From: Hymenobacter puniceus
GTDB taxonomy: Bacteria > Bacteroidota > Bacteroidia > Cytophagales > Hymenobacteraceae
Assembly: GCF_014333525.1 (NCBI RefSeq)
Contig: NZ_JACSCX010000003.1
Location: 186,001 to 250,000 of the forward strand
Direction: 5' to 3'
DNA: 64,000 bases
Positions within the stretch are counted from its first letter, which is position 1, and each line of letters opens with the position of its first letter. Both the position numbers and the translations under genes were made by a program. A model generated the notes under the pieces. The model was not told the origin of the DNA and searched no databases. It saw only the letters and a program-made list of their open reading frames with translations. Shown piece after piece: positions 16,025 through 26,172 of the stretch.

Positions 16025-19000
16025 ATGAACCACTCTTACCTGCGTTCCATACGACAGGCCCTTCAGATGGACTCTTCTCGCACGAGAGCTTCATATCTTA
16101 CTAGTGTAAGGCAGTTTTGGGCACTGTTAACCATCTTGGTCTTAGGATCAACTACTGTGTTTGCGCAGACATTCACAGAGCCTATGAGCGAAACAGGAGG
16201 AACTGCCGCTGTTTCGCGCGAACTGGTAACCGCCTATACTTCCCGTGGAGGCTTTGCCAATGATGCAACAGGCACTCAGCAGGGCCCCTTTACTTTTACG
16301 GGAAATGCCCGAATGGCTACCGCTGCCAGCTCAACCGGATACACCGGTGCTAGCGGTGGTACTTCAGTGTATTTCGGCCCCGCATCCGGCCAGCCACAAG
16401 TTCTGCCGCAGGATCTGCGCATAGCAGGCATCAATACTTCGGCGCTGGGACGTACGCAGATTACGTTTGGATTGTACACCGTTCAAGGCGCTGCTCCTGT
16501 GGCTGGCGACTTTTTGGTGCAATACTCAGACAATGGCGGCGCTCCGGTTACTGTAAGCTACACGCGTACCACCAACAACACAGCTACTGGCACCACTTTC
16601 GCCTGGAACCTGTATACCACTAGCTCCATCAACGTCAGCAGCACTTCTTTGGCGCTGAGTTTCACGCGTACGGCGCAGGCCACCGGCACGACAAAAGAGT
16701 ACCGCCTCGATGACGTAGCACTGCGGAGCCTGACCCCAACGCTGAATGTCTCTATCAACAATCAGCTGTTCCCTAACACGCCGGTTAACCAGCGTTCCGT
16801 TCCTCGTACGCTTACTGTTACCGGCGCTGATCTGTCGACTGATGCCACGGTGACGGCTCCGGCCGGTTTCCTGCTGCGTCTGGCTGGCACCGGCGACCCT
16901 TACGAGCAGACGGCTACCATCACGCCAAACGCTAACGGCAACGCATCTGCTCAGTATGATGTGATTTTCGCACCGACGTTTGCTTCGGCACCCGGTCCGT
17001 ACCCACAAAACATTCAGGCAGATATTACGGTAACCAGCACGGGTGCTACAGCAGTGTCCGTTACGGTATCCGGCAATGCCACGGCGCCACAGCCCATCCT
17101 GACTGCTGATCCTACTTCGCTGGCTTTCGGCTCGCAGACGGTAGGTACCAGCTCGCAGCCTCAGTCCTTCCAGCTGACAGGTCGGGACCTGTCAGGCAAC
17201 GTATCGGTATCGGCCCCGAGCGGCTATGAAATCCGGGTTAACGGCCAGGCCTTCTCGCCTAACCCTATTACGCTGGTGCCTAGCAATGGCGCTATCAACC
17301 AGCAGGTAGATGTGCGCTTCGTGCCGGGTGCAACGGGTGCTATTACGGGCAACGTAGTGGCAACCGGCAACGGCGGCTCCTCTGCTTCGGTAGCGGTAAG
17401 CGGCTCGGGTGCTCCCGCCCCGGTTACGCCAACCATCAATGCTACGCCGCTGGCTCTGGAGTTTGGTACGGTAACCAACAGCGGTTCGGCCCAGACGCAA
17501 ACCTTCACGGTTAGCGCTACCAACCTGAGCGGCCCCCTGACGCTGGCGGCTTCGAACGGCAACATTCAGTTCCGTAACCTGACTTCCAACACGGGTAGCT
17601 TCACGAGCGGCCCGCTGGATATCCAGCCTAACGCTTCCGGCAACATCACCAACCAGACGATTGAAGTAACGCTGGTGCCAACCGTAGCACAGGGTACTTT
17701 CTCGGGTACGATTGCGCTGACCAGCAATGGTGCCAGCCAGGTGAACGTGGCTGTGAATGCCAACAACCCAAGCGGTAGCATCTCCGATATCTCCCTGACG
17801 GACGCAATTCTGCGCGAGTTCAGCACGTCGCCCGGTGTGCCTTCCAACATCCAGTCATACAAAGTATCGGCCGATAACCTGCTGCAGGATCTGACGATTC
17901 TGGCTCCTCAGTTTTTCCAGATTTCGCGTTCAGCTGACCCGAACGCTCCTGGCGGATTCAACTCGTTGGGCACTACTACCGGCAACTCGCTGACGCTGCC
18001 CCGTATTCAGGGTTCGCCTACGGCTTCGTTGAACGGAGACGTTGACCAGACCACTATCTACGTGCGTTACTTCCCACCAGCGGCTCAAACCAACCGTGGT
18101 CAGGTAATCTCCAACAGCAGCGCTCCAGCCCGTACGCAGTTTGTATCGGTAAACGGTTCGAGCGAGCCAGAACTGAACGTGCGTGGTACCTTCACGCCGG
18201 TAGTTAACCAGGTGAAAGGCACACAATCGGCTACTCAGACGCTTGTACTGGAAGGTGCTCGTTTGAACAGCAGTGTAGTTGTGCGGGTACCGCGCGACCC
18301 GGAAGAGCCTACCACGGCTTCGCCGCTGAACCCAAGCCGTACACCACAGTTCCAGATTTCGCTGACGTCTGACTTCTCGGACTTGGGCACGGCTGCTAAC
18401 CCAACGGGCTTCCAGCTGACGCTGACGCCTGATGCCAATGACAGCCTTGCCTTGGTACCCCTGTACGTTCGCTACTCGCCAACCCGTGTAGGTTCGGCTT
18501 TGGCTGACCTGTTGTTCCGTACGCCAGACATCAGCAATGGTGTAGAATTCAACCGGGTGCCGAATGCTCGTCTGCAGGGCCGCTCTATCGATGTGGAGCC
18601 TACGCGTCAATCGGCGGCCACGGTAACTCGTTCGGCTGATGGTACGACTGTTACCATCAACTTCACGCAGGAAGATGGTTCGGCCTTCCCAGGTAATCCA
18701 GAGGGTGCAGGCTTCGGTGAAAACCGTCTGATTGTGGCTAGCCTCAACGCGACGCTGACTCCCGGCTTCTTCCCTGAGGATGCTACCCCGTACGACCCCG
18801 GCAACAACATCTATGGCCGTGGCTCTAACATTGGTGGCAACTTCGTGGTATTTGCCAGCTCGGCTGTAACGGCTATTATCACTGGCCTTGACCCGAACAC
18901 GCAGTACTACTTCTTCGGCTTCGAATACAACAACGACCAAGTAGGTGGCGCTGAGAACTACAAGACGCCAAACCTGCCAATCACGGTGCAGTTGCCGCTG

Positions 19001-19531
19001 CCAGTAGAGCTGAAGAGCTTCACGGCGCAGCTGCGTAACGGTCAGGTGGCCCTGAACTGGGTAACGGCTTCGGAGAAAAACAACCGTGGCTTTGAAGTAC
19101 AGCGCAGCCAGGACGCCCGCGAGTTTTCGACCATCCTGTTCAAGGAGGGCAAAGGAACTACCAATGCGCGCAGCACCTACAATGCCGTAGATGCCCGCCC
19201 ACTGGCTGGCCTGAGCTACTACCGCCTCAAGCAGATTGACACCGACGGCAAGTTCTCGTACTCGCCAGTGGTAACGGTGAAAAACGCCGGTCTTACCGAG
19301 GCTAGCTTCTACCCGAACCCAACTTCGGGCAAGCTGACGATTTCGTTGCCACAGGCGACCACCGCTGAAGGCCTGCGCGTTCGTATCTCCGACCTGACTG
19401 GCCGTGTACTGCGCGAGCAGACGCTGCCCGTAACCGGCGAGCTGGACCTGGCTTCGCTGCCCGCTGGCACCTACATGGTAACAGTAGGCACCGGCGACCA
19501 GCAGGTGACCCGGAAAGTGGTTAAGAACTAA
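16025..19531 (+). CDS. large secreted protein with choice-of-anchor-D-like repeats and T9SS type A sorting domain
   Basis: A 1168-aa cell-surface or secreted protein. The N-terminus holds a signal sequence (hydrophobic FWALLTILVLGSTTVFA, about residues 31-47); the start at 16025 gives a long charged lead-in, and an ATG at 16067 would give a more normal one. Residues about 240-600 contain at least three repeats of about 110 residues, recognisable by PTSLAFGSQTVGTSSQPQSF and PLALEFGTVTNSGSAQTQTF, like HYDIN/choice-of-anchor D domains. Near residue 995 comes LPVELKSFTAQLRNGQVALN followed by TASEKNNRGFEVQRS. The last 75 residues (FYPNPTSGKLTISLPQ ... PAGTYMVTV, ending RKVVKN) are a type A T9SS sorting domain. 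Ligand unknown. Confidence 0.85.
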   Translation: MNHSYLRSIRQALQMDSSRTRASYLTSVRQFWALLTILVLGSTTVFAQTFTEPMSETGGTAAVSRELVTAYTSRGGFANDATGTQQGPFTFTGNARMATAASSTGYTGASGGTSVYFGPASGQPQVLPQDLRIAGINTSALGRTQITFGLYTVQGAAPVAGDFLVQYSDNGGAPVTVSYTRTTNNTATGTTFAWNLYTTSSINVSSTSLALSFTRTAQATGTTKEYRLDDVALRSLTPTLNVSINNQLFPNTPVNQRSVPRTLTVTGADLSTDATVTAPAGFLLRLAGTGDPYEQTATITPNANGNASAQYDVIFAPTFASAPGPYPQNIQADITVTSTGATAVSVTVSGNATAPQPILTADPTSLAFGSQTVGTSSQPQSFQLTGRDLSGNVSVSAPSGYEIRVNGQAFSPNPITLVPSNGAINQQVDVRFVPGATGAITGNVVATGNGGSSASVAVSGSGAPAPVTPTINATPLALEFGTVTNSGSAQTQTFTVSATNLSGPLTLAASNGNIQFRNLTSNTGSFTSGPLDIQPNASGNITNQTIEVTLVPTVAQGTFSGTIALTSNGASQVNVAVNANNPSGSISDISLTDAILREFSTSPGVPSNIQSYKVSADNLLQDLTILAPQFFQISRSADPNAPGGFNSLGTTTGNSLTLPRIQGSPTASLNGDVDQTTIYVRYFPPAAQTNRGQVISNSSAPARTQFVSVNGSSEPELNVRGTFTPVVNQVKGTQSATQTLVLEGARLNSSVVVRVPRDPEEPTTASPLNPSRTPQFQISLTSDFSDLGTAANPTGFQLTLTPDANDSLALVPLYVRYSPTRVGSALADLLFRTPDISNGVEFNRVPNARLQGRSIDVEPTRQSAATVTRSADGTTVTINFTQEDGSAFPGNPEGAGFGENRLIVASLNATLTPGFFPEDATPYDPGNNIYGRGSNIGGNFVVFASSAVTAIITGLDPNTQYYFFGFEYNNDQVGGAENYKTPNLPITVQLPLPVELKSFTAQLRNGQVALNWVTASEKNNRGFEVQRSQDAREFSTILFKEGKGTTNARSTYNAVDARPLAGLSYYRLKQIDTDGKFSYSPVVTVKNAGLTEASFYPNPTSGKLTISLPQATTAEGLRVRISDLTGRVLREQTLPVTGELDLASLPAGTYMVTVGTGDQQVTRKVVKN

Positions 19532-19562
19532 CTAGTGTCGCGGCCTGCGCCGCGCCTACATC

Positions 19563-19594
19563 AAAAAGCCTCCCGTAGTTGCGGGAGGCTTTTT
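19563..19594 (+). terminator. terminator
   Basis: A 13-bp stem AAAAAGCCTCCCG / CGGGAGGCTTTTT with a 6-base loop and long T run, 32 bases after the 1168-aa gene. Confidence 0.88.
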
Positions 19595-19634
19595 TTTGTG
19601 TCCAATAGGTAATCATTCGATAATCTACTGTAGG

Positions 19635-19666
19635 TTGTACTTGGCCTTGATTAACTTGTATCTTTG
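19635..19666 (+). promoter_or_regulatory. promoter TTG-N21-TATCTTTG
   Basis: A -33 TTG (19635-19637) and a -7 box TATCTTTG (19659-19666) with a 21-base spacer fit the Bacteroidota consensus. It drives the next T9SS substrate gene, with a leader of about 40 bases. Confidence 0.68.
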
Positions 19667-19710
19667 GAGTTAGAAAACTCCGCCTGTCATCATTTTCATT
19701 CTTGTTGCAT

Positions 19711-22700
19711 ATGGTAGCACCGTTTACTCACTTGTCCGCAACCCGCTCTGGCACTATCTGGCGCGCGCTGTTTGTCTTGTTGCTTTTGTTGAGCCCGATA
19801 GTAGGGCGGGGGCAGCGGAGTATCTTAAATACATCTGCCGTAACAGAAGATTTTAATACTCTCGCCAACACAGGCAGCACATCATCATCTTTACCAACTG
19901 GTTGGGCTTTCTCAGAAGCCGGTTCCAATGCGAACGGTACTTATGGGGTAGATACAGGTGGGTCAAATGCTGGCAACACATATAGCTATGGAGCAACTAA
20001 CTCCACTGACCGGGCTTTTGGCGAATTGAGAAGCGGAAATCTTATTCCTACAATAGGTGCTTCGTTTACAAACAACACGGGTCAAACAATCACAAGCCTA
20101 ACCATCACCTATACAGGTGAGCAATGGCGGCTGGGAGCGACAGGTAGAGTTGATAAGTTGGACTTCCAGTATAGCACAACCGCAACAGGGTTAGGTTCGG
20201 GTGCATACATTGATGTAGATAATCTTGATTTCACGGCACCTAAAACAACTGGAACAACTGGAGCACTTAATGGCAATGCGACTGACAATAAAACAACAAT
20301 CACACACACTATAACAGGGGTGTCTATTGCTAATAACGGTACTTTCTGGATTCGATGGAACGACTTTAGCATTACGGGAGCAAATGACGGGTTGGGAGTA
20401 GATGACTTCTCAATCACGGCTACTACTGGCAGTATTGCTCCAACTATCACTACCGGCACAGTTTCGCCGAACCCAGTAACAGCCGGCAGCAACCTAACGG
20501 TAAACTTCAGCACAGCTGGTACATTCAACAGTGGCAATACATTCAGCGCAGTATTGTCGGATGCGGCGGGCACTTCCTTCCCAACGCCCCTTACTACCAT
20601 CTCTTCTACGGCTACTAGCCTGACCGTAACTATTCCGGCCGGTACCGCAGCCGGCACCACCTACAAAGTGCGTGTTGATGGTTCTAACCCGGCTACGACG
20701 GGTACCCCGTCCAACAGCTTTGAAATCACGGCTCCCACGGCGCCAACTCCAACCCTCACCGCCAATCCCACTTCCCTTTCCGATTTCACCTATGTGGAGG
20801 GGCTTGGGCCTTCGGCTACCCAAAGTTACCGCCTTACGGGTAACGACCTGCCCGCCAACTCTACCGTGACTGTTACGGCCCCCACCAACTACGAGGTGTC
20901 GCAGGACAATGCGACATTCGGAACGGGCTTTACCATCAGCAACTTTTCGGCAACCGACGTCTACGTTCGCCTGAAGGGTGGCCTGCCGGTGGGCACCTAC
21001 AACAACCAAGTGGTAGTGAATACTGGCGGTGGAGCAGCCCAGCTAGATGTACCGCTGAGTGGTAGCGTTGCGCCTCCGAATCCGGTTCCAGCCATCAGCA
21101 GTCTGTCGCCAAACACGGCGGTGGCCGGCGGCGCGGGCTTCACGCTCACTGTCAACGGCACGGGCTTTATCAGCGGCTCTACGGTCAGTTTCAATGGCAC
21201 CAATCGTGTTACCACGTTCGTATCGGCCACGCGCCTGACGGCCGCTATCCTGGCTGCCGATATTGCCACGGCTGGTACGTACGATGTGGTTGTGACCAAC
21301 GCTGCACCAGGCGGCGGCGCTTCGGCCGCCGCACCCTTCACCGTCACGGCACCAGTCGCAACCCTCACGGCCACTCAGTCTTCGTTGAGCTTTAGCACGC
21401 AGGTGAGCACTACCTCCGCTGCTCAGTCCTACACTCTCAATGGCAGCAATTTGCCCGCTTCAAGCACGGTAAACATCACGGCTCCGGCTTCATTCGAAGT
21501 GTCGGTAACGTCGGCCACAGCAGGTTTTGCCAGCAGCCAGACGGCTACCACCACCGCCACTGGCACCCTAAGCCGGCAGGTTTGGGTACGGTTCATAGCG
21601 CCAGCCACGCCCGGCACCACCGGTCCAGCCGATGTCACCAACGTTGTTGGCAGCACTAGTGTAGCCGTAGCCGTCACCGGCAATGCCACAGCCGCTCCCG
21701 TGGCCAATACATACACATGGTCAGCAGCAGGAGGAGCGGGCAACTGGAACAGCTCCAGCAGCTGGACTCCGGCTCGCACTGCGCCACAAACCACTGATAT
21801 ATTGGTGTTCAATGGCCAGATTACGCCAACCGCCGTTGCGAGCCTAGACATATCCCCTACCACGCAAACCATAGGGCAGCTTCGGTTCATCAACAACATA
21901 ACCGCCGACCTGACACTGCCCGGCGACCGTACCCTTATCATCAGCGGTAACCAGCCCGGTTCAGACTTTGAAATTGCCAGTGGCTCCGTAACACGCTTCC
22001 TAAACAATTCCACCACTGGCGCCCGAGACCTGATACTGGATCTGCAAAGCGGCCAGACGGGATTGGTCGCTGGCCGGCTGGAGTTTGAGGGCAACGCCTC
22101 GCGAAATGGTGGTCATAGGCTGGTAGCCCGGGGCGCTAATGCTGTGGAATTCACGAGTACCGGCTATTTCCGGGCGGGCACATATCTGACAGGTAATCCG
22201 TTTGGTTCAAATACTGCTTCGGCCAATGCAGTAGTGTTCCGTAGCGGGGCTACTTTCGAGCAAAATGGCGGGTCGAATCCTTTTGGCCTCGCTGCGCCGG
22301 CGACCGTTGTTGTGTTTGAAAGTGGCAGCCGCTACTACATCAATGGCCTGACTACTGCCACCAGCTTCAATGGCCGAACTTTCCCCACCTTGGAAATTCG
22401 GCAGCCGGCCGGTAATAACACCTTGGCAAACCTGACAGGTGGCTCGGGTATAGCCATTCTCAACGACCTGATTGTGCAGAGCGGTAACGTGGGAATGAAC
22501 TTCGGCTCTACAAGTATTGGGGGTAATGTTACCGTCAATGGTGGCCAGTTAACCTTTGATAATGGCAATGAGGTAATCTTCAATGGTACCACGCCGCAAC
22601 TCATCAACGGAACGGGCACTAATCCGGTGCTGGTGGGGCCTACTGATTTCTTCACGCTGATTCGTGTTTCAAATCCGGCTGGCTTAACTATTAGTTACCC

Positions 22701-23835
22701 TGTGATATCAGACGGTGACCTGGATTTTGACGGAGGAAAAATCACCACTTCATACATAAGTGGTAGTACCCCCGCCCGAAGCACACTGCAGATTAATGAG
22801 CTGACTGTGACTACCGGTAGCAGCAATACAGCGTTTGTGGATGGCCCACTTTCCTGCTTAATAGAAGCAGGGGGTAACACGGACATTACGTTGCCGATTG
22901 GTAAAGGCGACGCGTTTCGGCCAATACGTTTGCAGATATCCGCTCAAGGCAATAATGTTATCTATACAGCGGAGCAAAAAAACATGGCTCCCGTTAGCCC
23001 GGTGTTGCTAGGTGACTTGCAGCGAGTATCCCGCATACGGTATTATTCTATCGTCCCGAACGTAATTCCGACGGCCTTCTCCGGTAACATTACCCTTAGC
23101 TTTGGTACCGATGACCAAGTAACGGACCCCGCAGCCGCGTCGCTGGTAGTGGCCAAAAACAACGGAAGCGGTTGGGAAAACATTGGCCGCTCGTCCGCAA
23201 CCGGCACCGCTAGCGCAGGTAGTTTTGTGCCCGGTACCCTTACGTCCGGCACTTTCACCTCGTTCAGCGACTTCGCCCTGGCAAGCACCGACCCCGACGT
23301 TGCCAACAACCCGCTGCCTGTGGAGCTGATCCGGTTCACGGCCCAGCGCCAAGCCGACCTGGTGCGTCTGGATTGGGCCACGGCTTCCGAGAAAAACAAT
23401 GCCCGGTTTGAAGTACAGCGTTCCGCTGATGGCCTGCAGTTCCGCACGTTGGCCACAGTAGCAGGGCAGGGGACCACCACCCAGCGCCACACCTACACTA
23501 CCCTCGACCGCCAGCCACTACCCGGCACTTCCTACTACCGCCTCCGCCAGGTAGATACCAGCGGGGAGTATTCGTTTTCGCCGGTAGTAGCTGTATCGGT
23601 TGGTAAGGAGCTGGCACTCTATCCCAATCCGGCCCGTACGGAGCTACAGGTGCTGGTGCCCGCCTTGGAGGCCACCTACCGCGTATTGAGCCCCATTGGC
23701 AGCGTTGTGCTGGACGGCAAAACAACCACCGGTACCGCAACGCTCAATGTGGCTTCGTTGCCGGCTGGCCTCTATCATTTAGAAGTCACAACTGCTGACG
23801 GCCGCATGGTACGCAAGTTCACCAAGCAGGACTAG
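19711..23835 (+). CDS. very large secreted protein with IPT/TIG-like and beta-helix-like regions, T9SS type A sorting domain
   Basis: A 1374-aa surface protein starting at the ATG at 19711 (an in-frame TTG lies 9 bases earlier). It has a signal sequence (FVLLLLLSPIVGRGQ). Residues about 35-240 are a lectin/anchor-like N-terminal domain (AVTEDFNTLANTGSTSSSLP). Ig- or TIG-like segments follow, including SLSPNTAVAGGAGFTLTVNG near residue 465, and copies of the anchor-type TATQSSLSFSTQVSTTSAAQ pattern. Residues about 665-1050 resemble a repetitive beta-helix (LDISPTTQTIGQLRFINNIT). Near 1205 come LPVELIRFTAQRQADLVRLD and TASEKNNARFEVQRS, then the type A sorting domain (LYPNPARTELQVLVP, ending MVRKFTKQD). 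Confidence 0.85.
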   Translation: MVAPFTHLSATRSGTIWRALFVLLLLLSPIVGRGQRSILNTSAVTEDFNTLANTGSTSSSLPTGWAFSEAGSNANGTYGVDTGGSNAGNTYSYGATNSTDRAFGELRSGNLIPTIGASFTNNTGQTITSLTITYTGEQWRLGATGRVDKLDFQYSTTATGLGSGAYIDVDNLDFTAPKTTGTTGALNGNATDNKTTITHTITGVSIANNGTFWIRWNDFSITGANDGLGVDDFSITATTGSIAPTITTGTVSPNPVTAGSNLTVNFSTAGTFNSGNTFSAVLSDAAGTSFPTPLTTISSTATSLTVTIPAGTAAGTTYKVRVDGSNPATTGTPSNSFEITAPTAPTPTLTANPTSLSDFTYVEGLGPSATQSYRLTGNDLPANSTVTVTAPTNYEVSQDNATFGTGFTISNFSATDVYVRLKGGLPVGTYNNQVVVNTGGGAAQLDVPLSGSVAPPNPVPAISSLSPNTAVAGGAGFTLTVNGTGFISGSTVSFNGTNRVTTFVSATRLTAAILAADIATAGTYDVVVTNAAPGGGASAAAPFTVTAPVATLTATQSSLSFSTQVSTTSAAQSYTLNGSNLPASSTVNITAPASFEVSVTSATAGFASSQTATTTATGTLSRQVWVRFIAPATPGTTGPADVTNVVGSTSVAVAVTGNATAAPVANTYTWSAAGGAGNWNSSSSWTPARTAPQTTDILVFNGQITPTAVASLDISPTTQTIGQLRFINNITADLTLPGDRTLIISGNQPGSDFEIASGSVTRFLNNSTTGARDLILDLQSGQTGLVAGRLEFEGNASRNGGHRLVARGANAVEFTSTGYFRAGTYLTGNPFGSNTASANAVVFRSGATFEQNGGSNPFGLAAPATVVVFESGSRYYINGLTTATSFNGRTFPTLEIRQPAGNNTLANLTGGSGIAILNDLIVQSGNVGMNFGSTSIGGNVTVNGGQLTFDNGNEVIFNGTTPQLINGTGTNPVLVGPTDFFTLIRVSNPAGLTISYPVISDGDLDFDGGKITTSYISGSTPARSTLQINELTVTTGSSNTAFVDGPLSCLIEAGGNTDITLPIGKGDAFRPIRLQISAQGNNVIYTAEQKNMAPVSPVLLGDLQRVSRIRYYSIVPNVIPTAFSGNITLSFGTDDQVTDPAAASLVVAKNNGSGWENIGRSSATGTASAGSFVPGTLTSGTFTSFSDFALASTDPDVANNPLPVELIRFTAQRQADLVRLDWATASEKNNARFEVQRSADGLQFRTLATVAGQGTTTQRHTYTTLDRQPLPGTSYYRLRQVDTSGEYSFSPVVAVSVGKELALYPNPARTELQVLVPALEATYRVLSPIGSVVLDGKTTTGTATLNVASLPAGLYHLEVTTADGRMVRKFTKQD

Positions 23836-24765
23836 GCGCTTACAAGGGTTTAACGGAAAGCGCCCATCCTTATAATAAAGCAAAAGCCCCTTCTATCAAA
23901 TTAGAAGGGGCTTTTTGTGCTATATCAACCCTGGTTTGGGTGCTTTTTTTCAGTTGCTCCTATGCAGACGCTTAGCGTGTATTACTGTTCGGGACAATCC
24001 ATTGGGGCTTCCTACACGTCACACTTCACCACGCGGGTAGTAGCGTGCTGAGCGTTCCGGAAGCCAGCCGCATCGGGAGCATGCAGGACCAGCAGATTGC
24101 TGAGGCACTTGAAGCTTTGGTGGAGCCGGAGGCATCAGTTGTGTTAGTGAGGCGGTCCTCAAGGGTGGTGGTCTGCGCCTGTCACAGGTTGCGCCTACTG
24201 AAAGAGGTCAGGCGCGAAATACCATTTGGCCAGCTTTATGTTGCGTTCAGACATGAAATGCAGCAGGACCGAAACGGTGTTTTTGTAAACTCCCAAACAC
24301 ACAGAATGGCCTGCCAGCAAACCCAAGTTGCGGAAGAACCGCATAGCGGCGACAGGTTTATAGTAAGTCAGCGGTTACCTGAAACAAGCCGCAAAGCGGC
24401 GGCAGGATTGTGGGACTATCTGCCGGCGAATCTGTCTCCGCTACGCGGCTTTTGCTGGCTGTCGATGGCTGGACTACACACCTACCGCCGCTACGCGGCT
24501 TCTCCGCAACTTGGGGTAGCTACGCAGAGTCCATTTGGCTTTTCATCGGAATTGCTTGTCGCTACCGGTTCAACGCATGGCGCCATGTCGCTTTATTACC
24601 TGTATTATTTTCAACAGGCTAGGTAAGCTAACTGCATAGTTAGCAAAGTTTTAACATGATAGACTTGCTTCAGGAGCACAGTTTCATATTGGGAATGAAT
24701 AATATAGTGAATTATATGTACGATTCAGGTACATTTAGTGGAATAACGGACAAAACGATACTCTC
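23836..24765. other. 930-base stretch without an intact gene; decayed sequence
   Basis: After the terminator this region carries short reading frames only. A 29-codon frame begins at 23961 (MQTLSVYYCSGQSIGASYTS) and stops at about 24050. A longer frame (24045-24626) in another phase shows no family features, and has low-complexity stretches made of a repeated CCGCTACGCGGCTT (24438-24451 and 24488-24501, 50 bases apart). It looks like remains of one or more lost genes. The last 130 bases are AT-rich and should hold the promoter of the next gene; GTACATTTA near 24728 is a weak candidate. Confidence 0.5.
23881..23917 (+). terminator. terminator
   Basis: A 15-bp stem CAAAAGCCCCTTCTA / TAGAAGGGGCTTTTTG with a 6-base loop, 46 bases after the T9SS substrate gene. 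Confidence 0.85.
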
Positions 24766-26091
24766 ATGCGACTCATTACACCTTGCTTCTCCAACTTGGC
24801 CGCTCTGCGCGCTGCCGCATTGTTTGGTGCTTTTCTGAGCTTGGGACAAACAGAAGCTTACGCCCAAGCTTCCTACCTGCAACAAGGATTCGAAACGGGC
24901 GGCAATACGCCGGCCACTGGCAGTGGCTCCAACGCCAGTGGCGGTGCAGGTGGACAGTACATATATAGTGCTACTGGTGCTGGTGCAGTGTATAGTGGTA
25001 CTTTCTTGGCAGCGTCTGGGAACAGTGCTAATGCATTGCCCAATCCTGGAGCAATTGCTTCAGAAGGTAGTAGTAGTTTTGGTGCGGTCAATAACACAGG
25101 CAATGGAAATTCAACCGGGATAGTAAACCTTAATAACGTTGTTTTCCCAGTAACTACCGGCAATTATCTGCAATTTAGGTTGGCCTCATATCAAACCAAC
25201 AACAACGGAGGCCTCGATAATGCCACGGCCAACAACGGCATACAGGTTGATGTTGCTTATAACGGTTCTTCCACTTTTGTGCCCACTTTAAGAATTATTG
25301 GGCTGAACAACGGCTCTGTTTTTGACTATAGTGCTACTGGTGTTGCTACTGCTTCTGTAACCAGCACCAACCCAACGCTACAAACATTTACTTCACCAGA
25401 TGACCGGACCGGAAGCGGACAGTCATTGGCTATTACTGGTGTAGCAGGCCTCTCTACTGCAAGAATAAACTTCGGGGCTGCCATCACACAGGTTCGAGTA
25501 AGAATTACTGTTGCAGTGAATGGCAAAACAGGCGTTTTTATCGACGACATACGCATTGGGAGCGACGGTCCGTTGCCGGTGGAGTTGAAGTCCTTCACGG
25601 CGGAGCCAACTGCAAAGGGCACGCAACTTAAATGGGCCACGGCGTCTGAGAGCAACAACGCTGGGTTCGACATACAGCGGGGCGCTACCGCCACTGAATT
25701 CATTACCATTGGCCGGGTAGATGGGCAGGGCACCTCTAACCGCACTCACAGCTACGCATGGCTGGACGCTCAGCCATTAGCAGGCCTCAGCTATTACCGC
25801 CTCCGCCAGCATGATACGGATGGCACTGAGTCATTTTCGCCAGTAGTAGCCGTGAAATCTGGTGGCACTGCCAAAGCCACATTCTTTCCCAATCCCACCA
25901 CTGGCCAGATTATTCTGGCAGCCATCGGCCCGGTGCATTACCGGGTGCTGAATACGATAGGGCAGACGCTCCTGACCGGCGACGCTGCTGACGATGGGGT
26001 TGTTGATGTGCAGGCGCTACGTCCCGGCTCTTATTTCTTGGAACTGCAGACCGCCACTGGCCGCCAGGTACAGCGCTTTGTGCGGGAATAA
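24766..26091 (+). CDS. secreted protein with T9SS type A sorting domain (441 aa)
   Basis: Third T9SS substrate in this array. It has a signal peptide (AALRAAALFGAFLSLGQTEA, about residues 12-31, cleaved before ASYLQQGFE). Residues about 35-265 form one beta-rich, Asn/Gly/Thr/Ser-rich domain with no family I can name; it ends in VFIDDIRIGS, a typical jelly-roll closing strand. Residue about 268 onward is the shared LPVELKSFTAEPTAKGTQLK and TASESNNAGFDIQRG module. The last 75 residues (FFPNPTTGQIILA, ending QVQRFVRE) are the sorting domain. It shares the module with the two larger upstream proteins, suggesting duplication of the C-terminal cassette. Confidence 0.85.
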   Translation: MRLITPCFSNLAALRAAALFGAFLSLGQTEAYAQASYLQQGFETGGNTPATGSGSNASGGAGGQYIYSATGAGAVYSGTFLAASGNSANALPNPGAIASEGSSSFGAVNNTGNGNSTGIVNLNNVVFPVTTGNYLQFRLASYQTNNNGGLDNATANNGIQVDVAYNGSSTFVPTLRIIGLNNGSVFDYSATGVATASVTSTNPTLQTFTSPDDRTGSGQSLAITGVAGLSTARINFGAAITQVRVRITVAVNGKTGVFIDDIRIGSDGPLPVELKSFTAEPTAKGTQLKWATASESNNAGFDIQRGATATEFITIGRVDGQGTSNRTHSYAWLDAQPLAGLSYYRLRQHDTDGTESFSPVVAVKSGGTAKATFFPNPTTGQIILAAIGPVHYRVLNTIGQTLLTGDAADDGVVDVQALRPGSYFLELQTATGRQVQRFVRE

Positions 26092-26096
26092 GCCTT

Positions 26097-26165
26097 CTGC
26101 CATACTCCACAAAGCAAAAGACCCCATCATGTAGATGGGGTCTTTTGCTTTGTGGAGTATGGCAG
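26097..26165. terminator. perfect 32-bp-stem bidirectional terminator
   Basis: Arms 26097-26128 and 26134-26165 are perfect complements over 32 bases with a 5-base loop. The hairpin lies between the convergent T9SS substrate gene and iscA and can act in both directions. Confidence 0.88.
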
Positions 26166-26172
26166 ACAGCGG

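Noticed and set aside
17930..18940. A 336-codon reverse frame
   Set aside because: It is antisense to the T9SS substrate gene; Thr/Ser-rich coding often leaves long open shadows.
24045..24626. A 193-codon frame in the decayed stretch
   Set aside because: No recognisable domain, contains short repeats, starts with GTG and lies out of frame with the short frame before it.
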